Assembly: GCF_005233875.1 (NCBI RefSeq)
Contig: NZ_SZPZ01000001.1
Coordinates: forward strand, 1,550,001-1,614,000
Length of the DNA stretch: 64,000 nucleotides
From: Kribbella jiaozuonensis
Lineage (GTDB): Bacteria > Actinomycetota > Actinomycetes > Propionibacteriales > Kribbellaceae
Reading direction: 5' to 3'
The notes under the pieces are model-generated. The model saw nothing but the letters and a program-made list of their open reading frames with translations. It did no database searches and had not been told where the DNA came from. A program made the position numbers and the translations under genes. Positions 60,048 through 64,000 of the stretch are shown one piece after another. The stretch's first letter is position 1. Every line of letters begins with the position of its first letter.

Positions 60048-60437
60048 TCACGCCGACATGAGCGCCCGAAGGTCCTGATGATTCAGGTAAACCACGATCT
60101 GCCACTCGCCCTCGACTCTCCGGAGCAGGTACGTCGACGCGAAAATCGTGCCCTCCGGGACGGTCGACGACTCGGTGCGCTCGAGCCGCCAGGTCGACCG
60201 CACCAGCGTGTGCTGCTCGTCGACAGGCGACTCGTCGAGCGAGTCCAGGGTCATCCCGCTGATCCCCAGCCCGGCGAAGAACTCCTTGCGTTTCGGCAGG
60301 CTGGCCACGACCTGCTCGCGGGTCACCGGCGTCACCGACACCGGATCCAGCGTGAGCAAGGTCGGATGGAAGCCTGCTCCGTCGCTCGCAGTCGCGAACC
60401 GGTCGAAGAACTCGGCGACATCATCGCGTACCTTCAT
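60048..60437 (-). CDS. DUF4440/SnoaL-like (NTF2-fold) protein
   Basis: 129 residues, NTF2-like fold (VAEFFDRFATASDG, VVASLPKRKEFFAGLG, STYLLRRVEGEWQIVVYLNHQDL). The family includes ketosteroid isomerase-like enzymes and many proteins of unknown role. GAGGGGGTTTG precedes the ATG at 60437. It is divergent from a MarR gene at 60507, with a perfect palindrome in the 69-bp gap, so the MarR protein probably controls it. Confidence 0.82.
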   Translation of the reverse strand: MKVRDDVAEFFDRFATASDGAGFHPTLLTLDPVSVTPVTREQVVASLPKRKEFFAGLGISGMTLDSLDESPVDEQHTLVRSTWRLERTESSTVPEGTIFASTYLLRRVEGEWQIVVYLNHQDLRALMSA

Positions 60438-60472
60438 CAAACCCCCTCGATCAGGTAGCAGTCTAGACAGTA

Positions 60473-60486
60473 GCTGTCGCGACAGC
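60473..60486. promoter_or_regulatory. perfect 14-bp palindrome, candidate MarR operator
   Basis: GCTGTCGCGACAGC at 60473-60486, with the imperfect copy GTCTAGACAG just before (60461-60470), between the SnoaL-like gene and the MarR gene. The right end is 20 bp before the MarR ATG. Confidence 0.55.
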
Positions 60487-60506
60487 AATAGCGAAGGAGG
60501 CCGGAC

Positions 60507-60926
60507 ATGCCGGGTCCGCGGCTCGAGCTGACCAGTTTGGTGACGCAGGTGGCCCGCGGGGTCCGGACGGCGCTCGATCAGCGCTTCGCCGAGCTCGGGC
60601 TGACGTCGCAGCAGGCCGGCGTACTCCTGCACGTCTCGGGCGGTACGACGAGCCCGCGCAAACTCGCCGACCTGCTCGGCACCGACACCGCGGGCATGAC
60701 GCGACTGGTCGACCGGCTGGTCGAGAAGGACTACCTCGACCGCCAGCCCGGCTCGGCGGATCGTCGTGCAATCACGGTGGCCCTGACGCCGGCCGGGCGC
60801 AAGATCCTGCCCGCAATCAAGCCGATCTTCGACGAGGTTGCCGACGCGATCACCGCCGGCATCCCGGCCGAGGTGCTGCCCGACGTACTGAAGGCCCTCG
60901 AGGCGATGCGGGCCGCGGTCAGCTGA
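60507..60926 (+). CDS. MarR-family regulator, divergent from a SnoaL-like gene
   Basis: 139 residues. Winged helix-turn-helix SPRKLADLLGTDTAGMTRLVDRLVEKDYLDRQPGSADRRA (about 49-88) with the MarR wing. GAAGGAGG precedes the ATG at 60507. It lies next to its likely target, and its 3' end overlaps the LLM gene by 8 bp on the other strand. The ligand is unknown. Confidence 0.92.
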   Translation: MPGPRLELTSLVTQVARGVRTALDQRFAELGLTSQQAGVLLHVSGGTTSPRKLADLLGTDTAGMTRLVDRLVEKDYLDRQPGSADRRAITVALTPAGRKILPAIKPIFDEVADAITAGIPAEVLPDVLKALEAMRAAVS

Positions 60927-61794
60927 GACTCGGTGGGCCCTGCTCGATCCGGCGCATGACCGGCTCGAGGCGGTAGAAGTCCTTGCCGCGGATGAGCTGC
61001 CGCTCGTCCCACCAGGTCGCGCCGGCCTCGGCCAGCGGCTCGACCAGCGCACGGGACTGGGCCGCGTCGGCCGGGCTGATCCCGCCGACGATCACGTCGT
61101 ACGGCGTACTCCGGTCCTCGCGCTGCTCGTAGATGAAGGCAACCAGTTCGCGCAGCTCGTCGACCGGAGGGGCCTCGCCGTGGTTGGCACTCGTGAACAG
61201 CGGTACGGCGCCGTCCCAGCGCGCGGCGCGTCGCATCGGAGCCTTCTTCGGCCAGTAGCCCGCGATCCACACCGGCGGCCTCGGGCTCTGAACCGTTGCC
61301 GGCAGCAACTCCACGTCGTCGACCCGGTAATGCTTGCCGGTGTGGTCGACCCGCTCGCCGGACCAGTACGCCGCCAGCACGTCGAGGCCCTCGTCGAGCC
61401 GCTCGGCCAGCACCTTCGCATCGGTCGTGTCGCCGAAGCTGCCGAACTCGTCCGTGATCGGCCCACCGAGCCCGGCGCCGAAGATCACCCGGCCGCCGCT
61501 CATCGAGTCCAGCGTGGCGACCTGCCGCGCGAGCTGCTCAGGCCGCCGCCGTGCGACCGGCGTGACGAGCGGACCGAGCTTGATCCGCGACGTCGCCAGC
61601 GCGGCCGCCGTCATCAGCATCCACGGATCGCCGAACGGCTGTCCGCGCCGCTGCTCCTTGCTGTGGACGACGTGGTCCCAGAAGAAGAGCCCGTCCCAGC
61701 CGGCCTCCTCGGCAGCCGCCGCCACCCGCGCGACCGTGTGCGCGTCGGCGAAGTCCCCGAAGTTCGGAATGTTGATCGAAAAGCGCATCGTCAC
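60919..61794 (-). CDS. LLM-class (luciferase-like) oxidoreductase, probably F420-dependent
   Basis: 291 residues, the luciferase-like (beta/alpha)8 barrel: MRFSINIPNFGDFADAHTVARVA, GWDGLFFWDHVV, GGRVIFGAGLGGPI. Most actinobacterial LLM proteins of this form use cofactor F420; some use FMN. GTG at 61794 overlaps the GNAT stop by four bases (GTGA), so the two are coupled. The substrate is unknown. Confidence 0.9.
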   Translation of the reverse strand: MTMRFSINIPNFGDFADAHTVARVAAAAEEAGWDGLFFWDHVVHSKEQRRGQPFGDPWMLMTAAALATSRIKLGPLVTPVARRRPEQLARQVATLDSMSGGRVIFGAGLGGPITDEFGSFGDTTDAKVLAERLDEGLDVLAAYWSGERVDHTGKHYRVDDVELLPATVQSPRPPVWIAGYWPKKAPMRRAARWDGAVPLFTSANHGEAPPVDELRELVAFIYEQREDRSTPYDVIVGGISPADAAQSRALVEPLAEAGATWWDERQLIRGKDFYRLEPVMRRIEQGPPSLS

Positions 61795-62222
61795 TCGCCC
61801 AACCGTAGTTCGACAAAAGGAATCGTGTCGCCGGGCAGCAGGTACGTCTCCACTTCGACGAACCCGTGCGCCTTCGCGAACCGCACCCCGTCCTCGTTGC
61901 TCGCCAGGATGTGCGTCTCGAAGGTGTCGCCCAGTTGCTGTCCTCGTTGCAGACAGTGCTGATAGATCGCGTCACCGAATCCGCGCCGCCGGTACTCCGG
62001 GAGCACGCGGGCGATCACGGTCACGGCCGCGGTCTCGTCCGACGGCGGCCGTACGGTGGAGCAGCCGACCAGCACGTCCCCGTCGTACGCGACCTCGAGC
62101 ACGTTCCGCGTCAGCCGCTCGCGGATGTCGTCGACCGACAACGGCGCCGTCGGGATGATCTCGTTGTGCACCCGCTGCCAGTCCAGCAGCGTGGCGTCGT
62201 CCTCCACCGGCACGATCCTCAT
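61791..62222 (-). CDS. GNAT-family N-acetyltransferase, coupled to the LLM gene
   Basis: 143 residues, a single GNAT domain with the acetyl-CoA loop RVLPEYRRRGFGDAIYQH (about 74-91) and the C-terminal FAKAHGFVEVETY. ATG at 62222 was preferred over the TTG at 62234 because GGCGGG lies just upstream. The next gene (LLM) starts inside its stop codon. It may modify the product or substrate of that enzyme, which is inference from coupling only. Confidence 0.85.
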   Translation of the reverse strand: MRIVPVEDDATLLDWQRVHNEIIPTAPLSVDDIRERLTRNVLEVAYDGDVLVGCSTVRPPSDETAAVTVIARVLPEYRRRGFGDAIYQHCLQRGQQLGDTFETHILASNEDGVRFAKAHGFVEVETYLLPGDTIPFVELRLGE

Positions 62223-62284
62223 CCCGCCAGCCAACAGGCCGTCCTATCAGCCGGTCAAACTGATTCCGGGGTAGCGTCCGTCCC

Positions 62285-62920
62285 GTGCGGATTCTCTTCG
62301 TCGGTAACAGCTTCACGTCACGCAACAACCTGCCCGGGCTGATCAAGGGTCTCGCCGCCGCGCGAGGGATCGAGGTCGAGCACAAGCTGATCTCGGCCGG
62401 CGGCGCCTCGCTCCGGCAACACCTCAACGCCGGCAAGGCGCTGGAGGCGATCGCGAGCGGCGGATTCGACACCGTCGTACTGCAGGAGCAGAGCACGCTC
62501 CCGATCAAGAGCCCGGCCCGCTTCCGCGACAGCGCCCGCGACTTCGACACCGCCATCACCGCCGCAGGTTCGCGCACAGCGCTCTACCTGACCTGGGCCC
62601 GCCGCAACGCCCCGGAAACCCAAAAGGCCCTCACCGACGCGTACGGCGGAGCCGCGGCCGAACTCGGCGCTGCGCTTATCCCGGTCGGCCTCGTCTGGGA
62701 ACGCTTCCTCGCCACCCACGACGAGCCTGTCCTGCACGACCCGGACAACAGCCACCCAGCCCTGGCCGGCAGCTACCTGGCCGCCTGCGTCTTCTTGATC
62801 GCTCTCATGCAGGAAGACCCGGTCGGCATCGACGTGCCGGTCAAAGGCCTCGACCCGGACACCGCTGCGCTCCTCCGCCAGGCTGCGTGGGACATCTGCA
62901 CGGAGCTCGCGGTGGGATAG
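62285..62920 (+). CDS. SGNH-like hydrolase (GDSL esterase fold)
   Basis: 211 residues. Block I GNSFTSRNN with the nucleophile Ser9, then TVVLQEQST, and block V DPDNSHPALAGSYLAA with the catalytic Asp/His. The glycine and asparagine oxyanion blocks are less clear. No signal peptide, so it is cytosolic, perhaps a deacetylase or esterase on sugars. GTG at 62285 gives MRILFVGNSFT. It is divergent from the GNAT gene and 58 bp before the GH127 gene, in the same direction, so it may be co-expressed with it. Confidence 0.82.
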   Translation: MRILFVGNSFTSRNNLPGLIKGLAAARGIEVEHKLISAGGASLRQHLNAGKALEAIASGGFDTVVLQEQSTLPIKSPARFRDSARDFDTAITAAGSRTALYLTWARRNAPETQKALTDAYGGAAAELGAALIPVGLVWERFLATHDEPVLHDPDNSHPALAGSYLAACVFLIALMQEDPVGIDVPVKGLDPDTAALLRQAAWDICTELAVG

Positions 62921-62978
62921 AGAGGAAAAGTTCGGAAACATGTTGCCTCAGGCGTGCCGTCCCGGTCAGGATGGTGCG

Positions 62979-64000
62979 GTGACGACGACTGATCAGGGAC
63001 CGGCCGCGCCGGTTGCGGCCACCGCGCTGCGCCCGCTCGGCCTACGCGACGTACGACTCGACGGCAGTTTCCTCGGTGAACTGCAGGCGACCAACGGGAC
63101 GGTCTCGATCCCGAAGGGTGCCGAGCATCTCGAGGAGCAGTGGGACAACTTCCGCAATGTCGCCAAGGGGGTGACGGATGCGGAGTATCACGGGCCGAAC
63201 TACGAGGACGGCGAGGCCTACAAGTGGCTCGAGGCGGTCGCCTGGGAGGCCGGCCGGAGCACGGATCCCCGGCTGATCGACTGGCTGGAGTCGCGGACCG
63301 CGCTGGTCGCGGCGGCACAGGACGAGGACGGGTACCTCGGCACGTTCGTGCAGTCGGGGCGGCGGGACGAGCGGTACGGACAGCTCGACTTCGATCACGA
63401 GATCTTCAACATGGGCGCGATGATCCAGTCGGCGGTCGCGCAGTACCGGGCGACCGGACGGACCGCGTTGCTCGACGTCGCGCGGCGGGCGGGCGATCAC
63501 CTGCATCGGACGTTCGGCACCGGGCCCGGACAGCGTGAGGGTTTCTGCGGCCATCCGGTCGCCGAGCTGGCGCTGGTCGAGCTGTACCGGGCGACGGGCG
63601 AGCAGCGGTACCTCGACCAGGCGAAGTACTTCGTCGACGCGCACGGCCGCTCGATCCTTGCCCCAGGCAACCCGGGACGCGCGGCGTACTTGTCCGACCG
63701 GATCCCGGTCCGCGAGACCACCGCGCCGGAGGGGCACGCCGTACGCGCGATCTATCTCGCCGCCGGTGCCACCGATGTCGCGATCGAGACCGGCGACACC
63801 GAACTGCTCGAGAAACTCGAGACACAGTGGCAGAACATGGTGCGGACGAAGATGTACGTCAACGGCGGCCTCGGCAGTCGCTGGGACGGTGAGTCGTTCG
63901 GAAACCCGTACGAGCTTCCCAACGACGTCGCGTACGGCGAGACCTGCGCCGCGGTCGCCAGTCTGCAATGGAGCTGGCGGCTGCTACTGGCAACGGGTAG
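62979..64000 (+). CDS. GH127 beta-L-arabinofuranosidase, 5' part
   Basis: The first 340 residues of a GH127 enzyme, cut by the window edge. (alpha/alpha)6-type helices: YGQLDFDHEIFNMGAMIQSAVAQYRATGRTALLDVA-like stretch, GHPVAELALVELYRATGE. Glu321 and Cys323 in AYGETCA match the zinc ligands Glu338 and Cys340 of Bifidobacterium HypBA1; the remaining ligand and nucleophile cysteines lie outside. No signal peptide. GTG at 62979 follows AGGATGGTGCG. It removes terminal beta-L-arabinofuranose, complementing the GH51 at 48212. Confidence 0.9.
   Translation, partial: MTTTDQGPAAPVAATALRPLGLRDVRLDGSFLGELQATNGTVSIPKGAEHLEEQWDNFRNVAKGVTDAEYHGPNYEDGEAYKWLEAVAWEAGRSTDPRLIDWLESRTALVAAAQDEDGYLGTFVQSGRRDERYGQLDFDHEIFNMGAMIQSAVAQYRATGRTALLDVARRAGDHLHRTFGTGPGQREGFCGHPVAELALVELYRATGEQRYLDQAKYFVDAHGRSILAPGNPGRAAYLSDRIPVRETTAPEGHAVRAIYLAAGATDVAIETGDTELLEKLETQWQNMVRTKMYVNGGLGSRWDGESFGNPYELPNDVAYGETCAAVASLQWSWRLLLATG

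Noticed and set aside
59058..60458. Plus-strand open frame of 466 codons across the FGE gene
   Set aside because: Shadow of FGE and SnoaL-like genes, arginine-rich, no motif.

Overview
The window is about 64 kb of very GC-rich chromosomal DNA. Its features point to a soil actinobacterium: GTG and TTG start codons, an F420-type LLM oxidoreductase, a WhiJ-like regulator paired with a DUF397 protein, a SigB/SigF-type sigma factor, a sugar ABC importer without its own ATPase, and LacI-controlled secreted glycosidases. Gene content and codon style would suit Kribbella or a close relative in the Propionibacteriales, but that is inference because no rRNA or other marker gene lies here. I see no tRNA, rRNA, CRISPR array, complete insertion sequence, prophage or biosynthetic cluster.

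Layout: 1-7.3 kb holds a LysR regulator (cut by the window edge), an SDR/alcohol dehydrogenase pair, a TetR regulator divergent from a drug exporter, 6-phosphogluconate dehydrogenase and an isochorismatase-like hydrolase. A gene-free element with a 127-bp inverted repeat follows (7.35-7.94 kb). From 8.0 to 14.7 kb come an NmrA-like protein, a phosphotransferase and a frameshifted tyrS in one minus-strand run behind a structured leader, then idi, a thioredoxin-reductase-like flavoprotein, a double GNAT protein and a ketopantoate reductase-like protein. From 14.9 to 20.6 kb is a five-gene peptide/nickel-type ABC importer operon, divergent from an OmpR-type two-component pair. From 23 to 28.7 kb are an ABC-F protein behind a possible leader peptide, a NarL-type two-component pair, a DinB protein and a nickel/cobalt permease.

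A 1046-residue secreted glycosidase with a perfect LacI-type operator sits at 28.8-31.9 kb, followed by an ArsR/CDF metal-efflux pair and small enzymes. From 37.8 to 41.1 kb is a WhiJ-like/DUF397 regulatory cluster: two genes about 1.3 kb apart whose upstream regions share the same 12-bp palindrome plus a TTGCAT box, with two small unknown genes between them and a sigma factor beside them. From 42 to 48 kb are a geranylgeranyl-reductase-like flavoprotein, a regulator that fuses an IS30-type helix-turn-helix to a MarR/GbsR domain, the ABC exporter it probably controls, an alcohol dehydrogenase and a MerR regulator. From 48.2 to 53.8 kb is an arabinoside-use operon (binding protein, two permeases, GH51) with its LacI regulator. 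The rest holds stress and efflux genes (AKR, SRPBCC/TetR, two MFS exporters, MarR regulators), a formylglycine-generating enzyme, an LLM oxidoreductase, an SGNH hydrolase and the start of a GH127 beta-L-arabinofuranosidase. GH51 and GH127 together suggest that the organism uses plant arabinan or arabinogalactan.

The window is tightly packed. Ten convergent gene pairs overlap at their 3' ends, and many operon genes overlap by ATGA or GTGA. Divergent regulator/target pairs usually have a dyad in the spacer, so likely operators could be assigned for most regulators.
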